NCBI GenBank assembly: GCA_947034895.1 | Contig: OX344764.1 | Coordinates: 48,403,348-48,467,347, forward strand | Origin: Rhytidiadelphus loreus | Taxonomy: Eukaryota; Streptophyta; Bryopsida; Hypnales; Hylocomiaceae | Direction of reading: 5' to 3' | DNA length: 64,000 nt | Shown here: positions 1-10,837 of the stretch, in pieces | Layout of the letters: every line of letters begins with the position of its first letter | How positions within the stretch are numbered: the first letter of the stretch is position 1 | Made by a program: the position numbers and the translations under genes | Notes under the pieces: generated by a model | Told to the model about the DNA's origin: nothing | Seen by the model: only the letters and a program-made list of their open reading frames with translations | Database searches by the model: none

Positions 1-1880
1 TCCAGAATAAGAATGTCTATTGAGTGAAAATGGACAAACTGTATGAAACAAGGCATCTTACTGATAGCAATGAGTGACACGGAGAGCATTGAGGACCTCG
101 AAATTTTTCTACTTCGAAGCAAAGAACGAGAGGTCAACTACCTGCTCCCAACCTCATTTGAATATAATCGGAGATGACGTGCCAAAGGAGAAGGGGACCC
201 ACAACGACGAAGTTTGAACCCAACTACCACATGCCAAAAATGGACATTGTAGTGTAAACACCACATCGTAGTATCAATTGTTATGTACCATTTAATACAA
301 TTGACTAACAAAAGCAGCGTATATGTAAACATTGTAGTAGTATAAAAAACAATTGGCTTCCAAATCCTTGATTCCTTACTTCTAAAAGTGAGAAACGAGT
401 CATGTTACCAACAACACCTTAATACTATTTGTTTCTTACATTTTTGCCAAATTTTCGGTGTTAAGCAACCATAAGAATGTTATGTTGAGCGAACTAAACT
501 TTGTCCTCTACTTTTACTACAATGAATCAATCTCATTTGTGCCCGCCTAAGCTAGATGCTTGGCTTTAGATCAAAAACACAATTCAATTCATAATTCTAC
601 TACTTAGTCAAAATACGCACTAGAAAGCTACTAACATCACACACTCCCCTAAAAACAATTCTAAAATATATTTTTTAGGCTTCACAATGGCATGTCTCCC
701 CTAAAGCTTTAATGTCCGGCACACTTGTCTTTTCCTTGAACTCCTTAGATGTGACCTTTTTGAGGTGGGCAACAATCACATTAGTTGGCTAACTTTTCAT
801 ACCATGCCCAAACTGTACCCCAAAAATGAGTTGTGAAGTATACATTACACCACTGAACTTAAAAAAATTCCACAAGGTGGAGTTTAACTTGGAATTTGAT
901 GAAACTAACACCATTGGATTTATAACATAATTATTTTTTTAGGAATAATTTTTATTTAAAAATTGTAATTTGAAAATGGGCAATTCAAAAGAAGAAGAAT
1001 AGAGACCATAAAATGGTCACTTGGGTCACCCAAAATTGCACCTTGTCTAAAACCACCATTGTCACTCTATATACATCTCTAAAATAAATATGTACTTATG
1101 TCGAAGAAATAATTTTAGAACATCTAGTACCAAGAAAAACTTTGACCCTTTGTAACTTTTGCATACCATATCCAAATGTCATGTTTTGTGATGCATTGGA
1201 ACCTCCTTTCATTTGCCAACAAGAAAATATGACTAGTGTAATAATTGTGACTAGGCACAATAGCAAAAAGTGACGGTTTGAGGTGTGTACCTACCTTAGG
1301 GCTGGTAACAGTGGGCTGCCCAGCGAGGGCCCAACAAGAGAGGGGACCCGTAGTGTGGGACGGAAAACTTGGGTTCTCCACTGTTCATTTTGGGCTTCAA
1401 TCTTCATGATTGATTGATTTCTTCACTATGAATTGTGAAGAAATCAATCAACTCTTGGGCTTGGCAAACTGCCGGCCCTTGGCGCCCCGGCCAGGTATAG
1501 GGAGCGTGGTTGGGGATGCTCTTCGAACCCCCCCCCCCCCGCCCTGCAAACTACTTTAAGCTATTTGCGAGGGTCCACTGTGATGCACTCAACTGCTTGC
1601 CTGCCCGGGATGTATGGGAGGGGGCTGCAGAATTGGTCAGTCATTTACAGTCTCCCCTACAAATGCTGTGAAAATTGTGCAGAAGCAGTTTTGTGTGATG
1701 TAGATTTTTTATGTTGAGAACCACCCATCCAAAGTGGTTCATTCTAGAATAATTTTAGGGTGGAAAAGGTGATTGTACTGTATAGTATTTAGTAATGAAT
1801 GATGATGTACCTCACACTTGAAGTGAAGTGTAGTTAATGAGATGCAGTAATTTTTAATTGTAAGTTGGAACTAAATTGAA
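1..1880. other. gene-less AT-rich stretch
   Basis: No open frame here resembles a known protein and no exon chain could be built. The only structures seen are a perfect 17-bp inverted repeat at 1410-1451 (entered separately) and a run of about 12 C at 1529-1542. The region around 1290-1530 is less AT-rich than its flanks and may be a remnant of an old element, but no paired ends were convincing. Confidence 0.6.
1410..1451. repeat. perfect 17-bp hairpin
   Basis: TTGATTGATTTCTTCAC at 1410-1426 is followed, after an 8-base loop, by its exact reverse complement at 1435-1451. It lies 3' of a GC-richer patch. It could be the fold-back core of a decayed MITE; no target duplication was recognised. 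Confidence 0.7.
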
Positions 1881-2292
1881 TTAAGGTAGAAAGCTCTGAA
1901 ATGGAGTGGGCATTAAGAATGGACCTTATAAATGGTTGTGAAATGGACAAACAATAGTTTATAAATTGACCTCCATAGTCATGAATCAAGGAAAAAAGTG
2001 TTATTAATTGCAAGAGCCAATCATTCTCGTTGTTTTTCCATTTTTCTTTAGAAGTTGCAAGTGAACAGTTTATAAAAGACCTAGAGACATAAATAGGGAC
2101 CTATGACACAAATCCTTTGAAAATTCATAAGTAATTCCAAAATGCTTCAAAAAATATGAAACCACTTGTGTTAGATTCTTCTTCTATTTTTCTTTGTCTG
2201 AAAAAATGATCTAAAAATATTTCCATTTAAGAAAATACATGAAAAAGGCAGATCAACCCTTAGATGAGCCATTTCTGAGCCTCCTACCTTAA
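1881..2292. mobile_element. TTAA-flanked MITE, family C, copy 1
   Basis: A 404-bp element lies between TTAA at 1881-1884 and TTAA at 2289-2292. Its ends are imperfect inverted repeats: the left begins GGTAGAAAGCTCTGAAATGG, and the reverse complement of the right begins GGTAGGAGGCTCAGAAATGG. The interior near 2110-2220 is shared with copies near 15.3 kb (inverted), 25.8 kb and 47.0 kb. TTAA targets are typical of piggyBac-type transposition. A further end of the same type (TTCTACC then TTAA) at 2797-2807 may belong to a second, partly deleted copy. Confidence 0.65.
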
Positions 2293-2588
2293 GATGTGTT
2301 TTGCATGATTTAGAGAGTGCCATGAACACTTTAAGTTGTCATTTGATCCATTCACTGGTGTTTTTATATTCTTTACAGTTGCAGTCTATGTGCGTTATGA
2401 GCGATTGATGCACTTTTGCCTTATAAAAATTGCCAAAAATTCATTTTTACTGCAAAAGTTCTAAAAAAAATGGAATAACAGCTCCTCTTCTTTCTCTAGC
2501 CATGAAAAAAAAATTACATACTCGGTTTCACTAGCTTCTCCAAACAGGCCTATATTTCCTTACATGCACCATTATGGCCATGGTGAAA

Positions 2589-2790
2589 TGACCCCGGCCC
2601 TCGGCCCTTCGGGCAAACCCTGAAATTATTTATTTTCCACACATGAATTTTTTTGTAAAATTTTATTTCATTTTTGAGATCAGAGACCCCAAATTAGTTC
2701 ATAGAGGTCAAGAGTATACCCTAGAACGGCCCAAAATAGGGGGCTTTTTTTTACATGCACCCCTGGTAAGACCGAGCGATCCACCATTAC
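2589..2790. repeat. repeat D, copy 1
   Basis: This roughly 200-bp sequence recurs at 3229-3428. Shared landmarks in order are a GGGCAAACCCTG block, an AT-rich block, GATCAGAGACCCCAAATTAG, CCCAAAATAGGGGGC and CACCCCTGGTAAG. The terminal inverted repeat is eroded here compared with copy 2. Confidence 0.65.
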
Positions 2791-3228
2791 TGAGCCTTCT
2801 ACCTTAATAAGTTATGTCGTTGCCAGTTTCAGAGTTGGGTTGCAGGCCAGCCAGCCGGTTTCCGACATGGACTCCTGACAATTCCCACCACACCACACCT
2901 CAGTCACCCAACCTAATGATCCCTTCCACAATCCACACTAATTTATTTGGTACTATTTGTTTCCAGGCAGGTGTCAGTCCAGTAAGGGGAACCCACATGG
3001 AAAGAGGCCTCTCCCAGGCAGGCATGATTTCTGCTTCCCTTCCTTCCGGGCTGCCTGCACTTCACTTGTCAGATTGATATTCATTTCCATTTAAGGTAAG
3101 CTTAATAAGGTATTGGATTTCACAACTGATGAGTCACTTTTCTGTCTTCTCTTTTCTTACACAAGTAAAGGGTTAAGGTTTAAGTTAGGGGGCACTTTGA
3201 ATCGCCCCTAGAAATGGCCAGGGAGAAC

Positions 3229-3428
3229 TGACCCCCTCGCTTGGCCCTGCGGGCAAACCCTGGAATTCTTTATTTTCTGCAGATGAATTTTTTTGCAAAT
3301 TTTGAATTCATTTTTGCGATCAGAGACCCCAAATTAGCTAGGTGAGGTCAAGATTATACCCCAGAATGGCCCAAAATAGGGGGCATTTTTTTTACTTGCA
3401 CCCCTGGTAAGGATGAGCGAGGGGGTCA
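3229..3428. mobile_element. repeat D, copy 2: small element with TIRs
   Basis: This 200-bp unit starts TGACCCCCTCGCT and ends with the exact inverse AGCGAGGGGGTCA, a perfect 13-bp terminal inverted repeat. The interior matches copy 1 at 2589-2790, so it looks like a small nonautonomous DNA element present twice within 850 bp. No clear target duplication was seen, and the superfamily is unknown. Confidence 0.65.
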
Positions 3429-3871
3429 ATCCACCCTGATCCTAGAAATGGTGCAAAAACAGTGCAGATGCAGTTGAGTTGATTTTCTGACATTAAGAAA
3501 ACTCATTCAGATTGCTTGGTTTCAGGACCATGAGCAGTCCATAAGGGGGGCTCCATATATGTACGTTTTGTGATTGAAGAGAATGCTATTAAAAAGCACA
3601 GACAAAAATTCAGATGCTACCAATTAAATGCAATAAATTTTAGGGAAGGTCATAAATGAAAATGGAAAGTGTAACAGTGATTGCCTAGCAAGTAAGTAAG
3701 ATATTGATTTCAATTATTTATTTTTTTGGAACAAATGAATTGATTTCAATTATGAATGCAATCCATTACAAAGAGTTGCTCCATTTTTGGCACTCTCTGT
3801 GTGATTTCTACAACTTCTATGAACGTGGCTAGCTTCATGTCAGTTAATTTTGGGATTCACCTGCTCCATTC

Positions 3872-5141
3872 AAAGCCACATTCTAGCTCCGATGATCAAT
3901 CTAATCAACCTACGGTGGTCCTCCAATATAAAGCAAACCTAGATATACGACTTGGTGGACCACCAAGGACCTGGATGCTCCTAAGTACTACTACTTTCAA
4001 AGTAGTCCTGCCTGCCTCTAATACACTCATTGACTACCCGCCTTTAGACGCCAATGGCCTGCACCAATGTACTGGGACACTCCATAGGGTACACATCACG
4101 AGTATTATCCAAGGACCATGCCACAACAACATCCTTATTTACTACGGACGTGTCGACCGCTTGAGATGGGATCCACACAAGTTGCAATGGCCCGCAAAAC
4201 AAGGATACACTCCATTTATGCACTTTAGTACTAAACAAGGGCGTGCCTTGCTCGCTGCTAAGCACATTTTGCCCAACATTGTTGAACGGAAATGGCAGGG
4301 CATCCTCCCTACATCCTTTCGTCTTAGATGGAAAACAGTGTGGAGGAACCCCGTCTCTCCAAGGAAGCCGGACTACTATGGCTTGTTTGGCATCGGGTTG
4401 TCGCTGTGAATGCATGGCGTGGCCGCATCCACACTGTCTTAGACATAGGTTGCCCAGTTTGCCCACGACACAGCCACGAATCAGTCCTACATCGCTTCTG
4501 GGAGTGCCCGGCGGCTCATCGGGCGTGGCAATGGGGGATCCATATTTTGAACGTAGTGGTCACCTCAAAGGATGCTCGTGGCCCATGGTGACCACTCACT
4601 TGGAAGCAAGGGATTTTCTCCGCCCGCATTCCACGGAAATTCGACCACGTCAGCAACTTGTGGGGTATTCTTTGCACTGTCATCTTGTGGACATTGTGGA
4701 TTGAGCGGAATGACGCGGCCTTCAATGACATCAAGTGGCAACCTGCCAAGCAGCTACAACGCATTTGGCTTGGCATTGTGGATTATGGGCGGCTTGAATG
4801 GGAGAAGACTGGGAGCATGATTGCGAAACAACCGGATAACGCTACTCGCATTAGAGACCGCTTCGAGCGACGGTGGTGCCAGCATAACGTTATTGCCACC
4901 ATGATCGAAGGACAGCCTCGTTGGACTATCTCTAGGCCCCGGGCTGGCTTTGTTTTTCAACCTCCATAGACTGTTTGCGCCGTGGAGGCTCGGCTCCTCC
5001 CAGGCGCCCTGTTGTGCATTATTCTAACCCTCTTGTCTTGTTCTGCCTAGGCTGTTCTCAGCTGGGCTTTGTATTTTATATTCTTTTGCAGTAAAGGTTC
5101 TCCTTTATTTGTGTCAAAAAAAAAAAAAAGCCACATTCTAG
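3872..5141 (+). mobile_element. 5'-truncated LINE (L1-type) with target duplication
   Basis: The insert runs from about 3887 to the end of an A-tail (about 13 A) at 5126. The 15-bp sequence AAAGCCACATTCTAG occurs at 3872-3886 and again at 5127-5141, directly after the tail, which is the signature of target-primed reverse transcription. Only the end of ORF2 is present, so it was probably dead on arrival. It sits in AT-rich intergenic DNA. Confidence 0.85.
4140..4969 (+). pseudogene. LINE ORF2 C-terminus with zf-RVT domain (broken)
   Basis: This is the carboxy end of a plant non-LTR reverse-transcriptase polyprotein. The first part reads in one frame to about 4400 (LRWDPHKLQWPAKQGYTP, then a WKTVW segment). 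It then shifts to the frame of 4328-4591, which carries the zinc-binding motif CPVC...H..WECPAAHRAWQW characteristic of zf-RVT. An in-frame TGA at 4589-4591 interrupts it, after which the same frame continues to 4969 with WTLWIERNDAAFN, a standard post-zinc-finger segment of plant L1 elements. One frameshift and one stop make it nonfunctional. The 3' UTR and A-tail follow directly. Confidence 0.8.
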
Positions 5142-5508
5142 TTCATGACTCATGCAGTCTATGCGCACATATAGCGTTCTATGCCCCTTTCCATTCAGAA
5201 AATCACTGTAAATTCAATATCACTCCGAATATTATGAAAAAAAGGGATTTGCACTGTTTTCAATTTCTCTTCCTGTGATAATTAATTCGAAATATTTCGA
5301 CATGGTGGTGCCCAACCACATCTGTTTCTCTCCGTTCTCTCCTTAGGTGGGTGGTTTCTGAGTAATAAGTTAAGTTACCCTCACCATCACTTTGAAAGTC
5401 AGTCAGGGATGGGAGGGTGGTCATCTGCAACTGCAACTGATTGAAGTGGCAGTGGGGAGACTCATATCAGTCAATTTAACTTACAGTACATATGTTGGGG
5501 TCATGAGA

Positions 5509-6084
5509 TTAACCCTGGAGCGCTCCGACGTCCATTTTCTGGACGATGAACAGATTCAGATCCTTGTTTCTGTCTCATTCCTGCTTGGATGAAAGTCATC
5601 CTAATTTTTGGTGATACTTTATCAAGTTGTTGTTCTATCCATCGGTTGGATTTGGTGTTACTAGAATATATACATTTCTAAAATTACAAATGTGAAAGTA
5701 TGTCAAGTGGTCAACTTGCATTGACTTTAGTTCAAAACTAGATGTGCAAAAATGAGGTCAAAGATGTAAAGGTCACAAAAATTTCAAAAAATCACCATAT
5801 AAAGAGAACCTTATTTCAAATCCATTCCAACAAGTTTTACTCAAAAAATGATAATATTTTACTTGTAATTGAATTTAGAAGAAATTCTGAAATTTTCTTT
5901 TCAAAATTTATAAAAAAGATTGGTGATAGCATTAGTAGATCTAACCGTACGGATAGAATTAAAAAATCAAAATCTACAACTTTCATTTGTATACCAATTC
6001 CAAAATATTCTTCCAAATTGTAGTTTATAATGATTTTTCTCAAATTGTCAGTTTTGGAGATGAATCCAGACGTTTAGGGGTTAA
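5509..6084. mobile_element. piggyBac-derived MITE (568 bp)
   Basis: The element is bounded by TTAA at 5509-5512 and TTAA at 6081-6084. The left end starts CCCTGGAGCGCTCCGACGTC and matches the right end of the 8-kb piggyBac element at 25533 (read inwards) at 37 of its first 47 bases, including a GTCCA-n5-TGGAC palindrome. The right end, read inwards, starts CCCCTAAACGTCTGGATTCA and matches the left end of that element at 17572 at 15 of 21 positions. It has no transposase and is best read as a deletion derivative that the 8-kb element's transposase could move. The interior is AT-rich and noncoding. Confidence 0.75.
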
Positions 6085-6094
6085 AGGGTGTTGG

Positions 6095-6649
6095 TTAAAC
6101 CACGAAGGACCGAGAGGCAGGAATTGTGAAAAACTGCCATGAAAAAAATGAATTTTCTTTAACTCAAAATTTAACCATACAAATTTGTACTAGACTACTA
6201 TAAAAATGTGCGGAAAAAATTTCAGAAACTTTGACTGCACAGATTGAAAGATTATAAAGTTTGAAGTTAGAAGAAAAAGTTCTTTTTCAACCTTGCCCAA
6301 CAGGGCTAGCATCCTTTAACTCCTCCTAGAGTGAGATTTTTACACATGGTTATTCTTTTTTGACATTTGCATCTGTATCATGTGACTTATATACTTGCCA
6401 AATTTCAAAAATAAAGGAGAAGTTTTGCAAAAAGTGCTCGAAGTTGCCTGAACTACCTAAAAAGTTCAAGACATCATAACTTTTGATCCGGGTACTCAAT
6501 AGGAAAAAAAATTATACTTCCTTTTAAGGGGGTGCATGTTCACACATTGTGTCAAAATTTGAAGAACATTTGTTAAGAAATGACTACATACACACCTAAC
6601 TGAGATCACATGCATACATTCAACTGTCATTTGGTCCTTTAGAGGTTAA
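6095..6649. mobile_element. TTAA-flanked MITE, family B, copy 1
   Basis: TTAA sits at 6095-6098 and 6646-6649. Read inwards the ends are ACCACGAAGGACC and CCTCTAAAGGACC. Inside, at about 6165-6260, is a block (TTTAACCATACAAATTTGTA then a CACAGATTGAAAGAT segment) that recurs in family-B copies near 6.96, 8.10, 16.03 and 48.87 kb. It is noncoding. Confidence 0.6.
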
Positions 6650-6874
6650 ATTAGCAGGTAATCACAACCTCGTTCAGACACTACTAGACTTGGGCACTTA
6701 AAGACAGACGTATGGACCAAATGCCCCATGAAAATTACCCCCCTACTATACGACAATGCTCATCCGTTGCTTGTAACCTAAATTAAATTAAGTTACATGC
6801 CAACAGGGTGACAGAAGCTAATCTCTTCTGCAAACCCAGGGGCATCCACTTGGCCTCAATAGTAGACAAGCTAT

Positions 6875-8230
6875 TTAACCCCTAAAGGACCAAGACCATT
6901 TTCTGTCAAAAGCCAGTGAAAACTGCTCCTACTACTACATTCATCAAAAATTTCAACTAAATGTTATTTTGTAAATCTAACCGTAGGATCTTATACTAGA
7001 CTTGTAAAAGAAGAAGTGGTAAAAAAAAATTCACATTTAACCGTACAGATTGAAAGATATAGGCATTTCAAGTGATTTTTTAATATTTTTTCACTGTGCC
7101 CTAAAACTTTAGCTGCCTTTGATCATTGATTGTGGTAACTTTTTCCACTATGGGTGCTGAATCAAAAAATTTACCATATTCTAGATCATGTTAGACATGT
7201 CTCAAAAAAATTTCAAGGAAAAAACAAGGGAAAAAAGACATGGAACACATCCAAATAAATCTTGGAATGCAACAATGTCGAAAAGTTCACAATGCCTCAC
7301 TTAAATTTTTGAGCAAGTTCTCCACCACATAATTTTGAAACTCACAATGGTACTAATGGTAATGTATTGAACACATTTACATAATGCATCTTTGCACCTA
7401 AATAATGGGAAACACGATTGTCTTCAAAATAAAATTCTATAATACATTCAAATAATGCATCTTTCTTCTCTAGTCTATTCATACATAGTCCCCAAACATA
7501 TTTTGGCAAGGAAAACAAACAAAAAGAAACTCACCTTGTAGGGCAATAGTTACACTAGTCAAAGCTGAGCAATCTTCTACACTACTTATCACTTCATTCA
7601 AAAAATTGTCCAAGACCTTTCCTAAAGTTGTATTAAATCATAAACAAGCATTTTAGCATATGCAATTGGACACATCAATGCCAATTTTTATTTATTTTGG
7701 GTTTGGGTGCAAAAAGAATCCAAAAATTGCAAAAAAAATTGCAAGTGTCCAATGCTTCCACAAATTTACACCTACATGTCTTATATAGTAGCAAATCTAT
7801 AAAAAAATTCAAGAAAATTTAACCCCTCTACTCAAGAATTGTGGAATATTTAGTACAACTGTGACTAATGTAACTAATACACAAAAGGGACATTAGTCAC
7901 ACTATAGCCAATCTTCCAAAATTCATGTTTGTTGATTCCAAAAATTGTCCAAGACATTCTTAAAGTTGTAGAAGTCCTAAACAAACATTTTAGCATATGA
8001 AATTGGACATGTCAACACCAACTTCTTGTCAAAAAACACTCAAAATTGCCATTTTCAATGCTTTCATAAAAAAATTTAAAAGAAAATTTAATGTTTGAAA
8101 ATCTAACCATAGGATTTGATACTAGACTTGTAGAAGAAGTGGTAAAATTTTTATCACATTTAACCGTAAAAGAAAGAAAGATATAAGCATTTCAAGGTAA
8201 TTTTGTTTTTAATTGTGCCTAAGAATTTCC
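6875..8230. mobile_element. family B relics (one left end and two internal blocks)
   Basis: A clear family-B left end, TTAA then CCCCTAAAGGACCAAGACC, starts at 6875. The internal block (TCTAACCGTAGGATCTTATA then GATTGAAAGATATAGGCATT) follows at about 6978-7070 and recurs at about 8100-8200. No matching right end was found before 9 kb. Either the elements are nested and deleted, or the left end at 6879 once bounded a larger element that included the transposase relic at 8.9-10.4 kb. Confidence 0.5.
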
Positions 8231-8879
8231 ATTGCCTTTGATTGTTGATAGTGATAAAATTTTCCACTATAGATGTTGTGTTAAAAAATTTAGTACACTC
8301 AAGATTACGTTTGGAATGTCTTCACAAAATTTAACTCATCCACAAAAAAAACTTCAATGTAACAATGTCCAAAATTTGAGAATGTACAACATACATTTCC
8401 ATGGCCTTCCAACCATGGAGTGTCTAATTGAATAATAGCCATATATGATTTCTTCATAGCAAACAATTTCAACTTGCCATCATCATGGACATGCTTTGTA
8501 AGTTATCTCTGAGCCTCATTGCATAATGACACAAAGAGCAACCAAGGAAATAAGTGATGCATAGAGTGGATGTATATATTTTTCTTCTTCTTAGGACTTT
8601 CAAGTTTTCTAATTCATTGATACACTTTTCAAAAAAATTATAGGCAAGAATATTAACATAATTTCCTTCCCAAGGACATTCACAAAATGCATCCTCACTC
8701 TTTAGTTTATTTATATAGTGTCCAAAAAAATATTTTGGTGAGAGTTGAAATTAATGTTTTTTCAATTACATTCATGTAATATGTCTTTGCTTTTTAGTTT
8801 ATTCATACATTGTCCCAAAAATGCTTTGGCAAGGACACAAAGAAATTTCACTTACAACATGTAAGGGTACTCAATTGAG

Positions 8880-10400
8880 ACTTTCATGGTACATTTGAAA
8901 GCACCCTTTGCAAAAGCACATAAACTTATTGCCACATGAGGGGCAATAAGTCTTGGGCCTTGTCAAGGACAATGAGCCATCATTGCAAACGACATAAGGT
9001 TTACGCAACTCTCTAAAAGTTGGGAAACAAATACGTCTTTGTCGAGTTGTTTGAATGACCTTCTAGCATCATTTTCTATGACGGTTTTCAATGAGTGCTT
9101 CACATAATTGAGTTCAAAACTGTAAATGAGTCATAGGATGACGAGGGGGATTACAATCCTTGCATTTGTCCAAATAAATGATATGCTTGTGTCCACAAGG
9201 AAAAAAAACCCTCAGTGCCACCATCTATGCAACTAGGTTTGACATGTATAAGAAGCATGCAATTGATCTGCTGCATCAACGCCTCACATGTGTGTTGTGT
9301 ATTCAAGGTGCATTGGAAATGTTTGAATGTTGTTTCGAATTGATCCATTCCGTTGTGGTATTGATACCACTGAAAATTGCCACGGAAATTGAATGGGCAT
9401 GGCATGTGTAGAAATAATAAAACCCGGCTTCTTATCTTTCCATAACATTGAACTCATTTGTTTAGACTCGTGCATGTGCCACTCTAAGGTTCTTTGTGCA
9501 TGTCGATTGAATCCCTTCTTATCCTTCAAAGCATCTGGAAGGCCTACTCGATTAGAGCAAATAGTGCATGTAGCGTAAGTCCCTCTTTCCAATAAGTCTT
9601 TGAATAAAGCAATGGACAAAAAAAATTGTTCATAGGAATGACATGACCCTTGCCTTCATTCGGAGACAATAAACAAAGAACCACATTATGCGCTAGTCTA
9701 GCCTCTCCCCTAACCCCTTCACATAGTGCTTGAGCTTCTTCTTGTACTACATGACTTTTACTACAATAAATCTCAAAATTTGATACAAATTTTGAAATAG
9801 AGTCTACGAAACACCAAACCTTCAAACTCCACTTCTAAGGTTTTTGTGGTATGTACTGTCGTGTTGGACAATATTTGCCTTTGTAACAAATCATCATTTC
9901 ATCTATGGTAGCAAACTTCCCAACTTTCTATACTCTCTTGCAATTACTTCCAATCGCATCAATCAACCACCTCACTTGGCCTATCTTTTCATAACTTGGC
10001 ATTGCCCTATCCCTCTCATATCTACTTGGATAAGTAATGTGCAAGCACTTTGTCAATAGTACAAATCTAGACCGCAACATGAGGTTTGAGATAGTTAGGC
10101 AGTGGAATAAAAAACCTTTCTTGTGCCAATAAGTTTTTGTGTTGGGTTGATGCTCATATCCATATACAAAATGATAGCCATAAAAACTTTAAGTTTTGCA
10201 ACATAAAGTTCTTCCTAATTTGGACCACCATAAATCTCACCATCCGTATTGACCACGGTTGTATATTAGTTAGTCCTGGCAACAATGCTATGTAAAATCC
10301 AAAGTGGACAAAACATCTCAAATAAGTTGAAGAACGTTGAAAAAATTCTCCATGAAACATTTGACCTAAAATATCCATGAAATGCTTGGGGGTGCAGGTC
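8880..10400 (-). pseudogene. decayed piggyBac transposase (relic 1)
   Basis: This relic belongs to the DDE_Tnp_1_7 (piggyBac) family and is read on the minus strand. An N-terminal scrap lies at 10154-10402. The first catalytic aspartate region (TIDEMM, then YKGKYCPTRQYIPQKP) is near 9900, followed by KWSLKVWCFVDS at about 9800. The second aspartate position reads MNNFF instead of TDNFF (Asp to Asn at 9628-9630). GTYATCTICSNRVGLPDALK and WKDKKPGFIISTH follow at 9400-9590, then a degraded WWH-containing helix near 9200. A cysteine-rich tail (CPSCGNKFMCFCKGCFQMYH) lies at about 8890-8955. Several frameshifts and stops make it dead. It is homologous to the transposase at 19.4-22.3 kb but belongs to a different subfamily. 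Confidence 0.8.
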
Positions 10401-10714
10401 ATATGTAATGAAAGACTTATTTTATGTCAAATTGCGGTACATGTGTTTCATGCTATTAACATCACCAACCACACCATCATCACCATTGTCTTCTTCTTCA
10501 CTAAAGTCAAATTTGACATGGTCAAGTTCTATGTCACTATCATTGACAAAATTTATATGATCATTTTCCTCATGAAAAACATATATCTTGGCATTCTTGC
10601 CCCCTCCCCCTCTACATCATCATCATCATCCCCATAAAAATCAACATGCAAGCCAAGCCCAATGCCATCACCCCCATGCCAAAATGTATCAAAATGACCC
10701 CCATCCCCAACCCC

Positions 10715-10799
10715 GTCCCTTAAAGCCTCCTCTCCAGTCCCTAAGGCCTTTCCTCGAGTCCATGAGGCCTCCCTTCTAGTCCCTGAAGCCTCCTGTAGA
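10715..10799. repeat. four tandem 21-22 bp units
   Basis: Units begin GTCCCTTAAAGCCTCC, GTCCCTAAGGCCTTTCC, GTCCATGAGGCCTCCC and GTCCCTGAAGCCTCC at 10715, 10737, 10758 and 10779. It is a short, diverged minisatellite that directly precedes the GAC-N5-GAC array. A CAT trinucleotide run lies just before, at about 10615-10630. Confidence 0.75.
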
Positions 10800-10837
10800 T
10801 AGAATTTTTATTTTTATTTTATACTTTTTGAAAAAGA

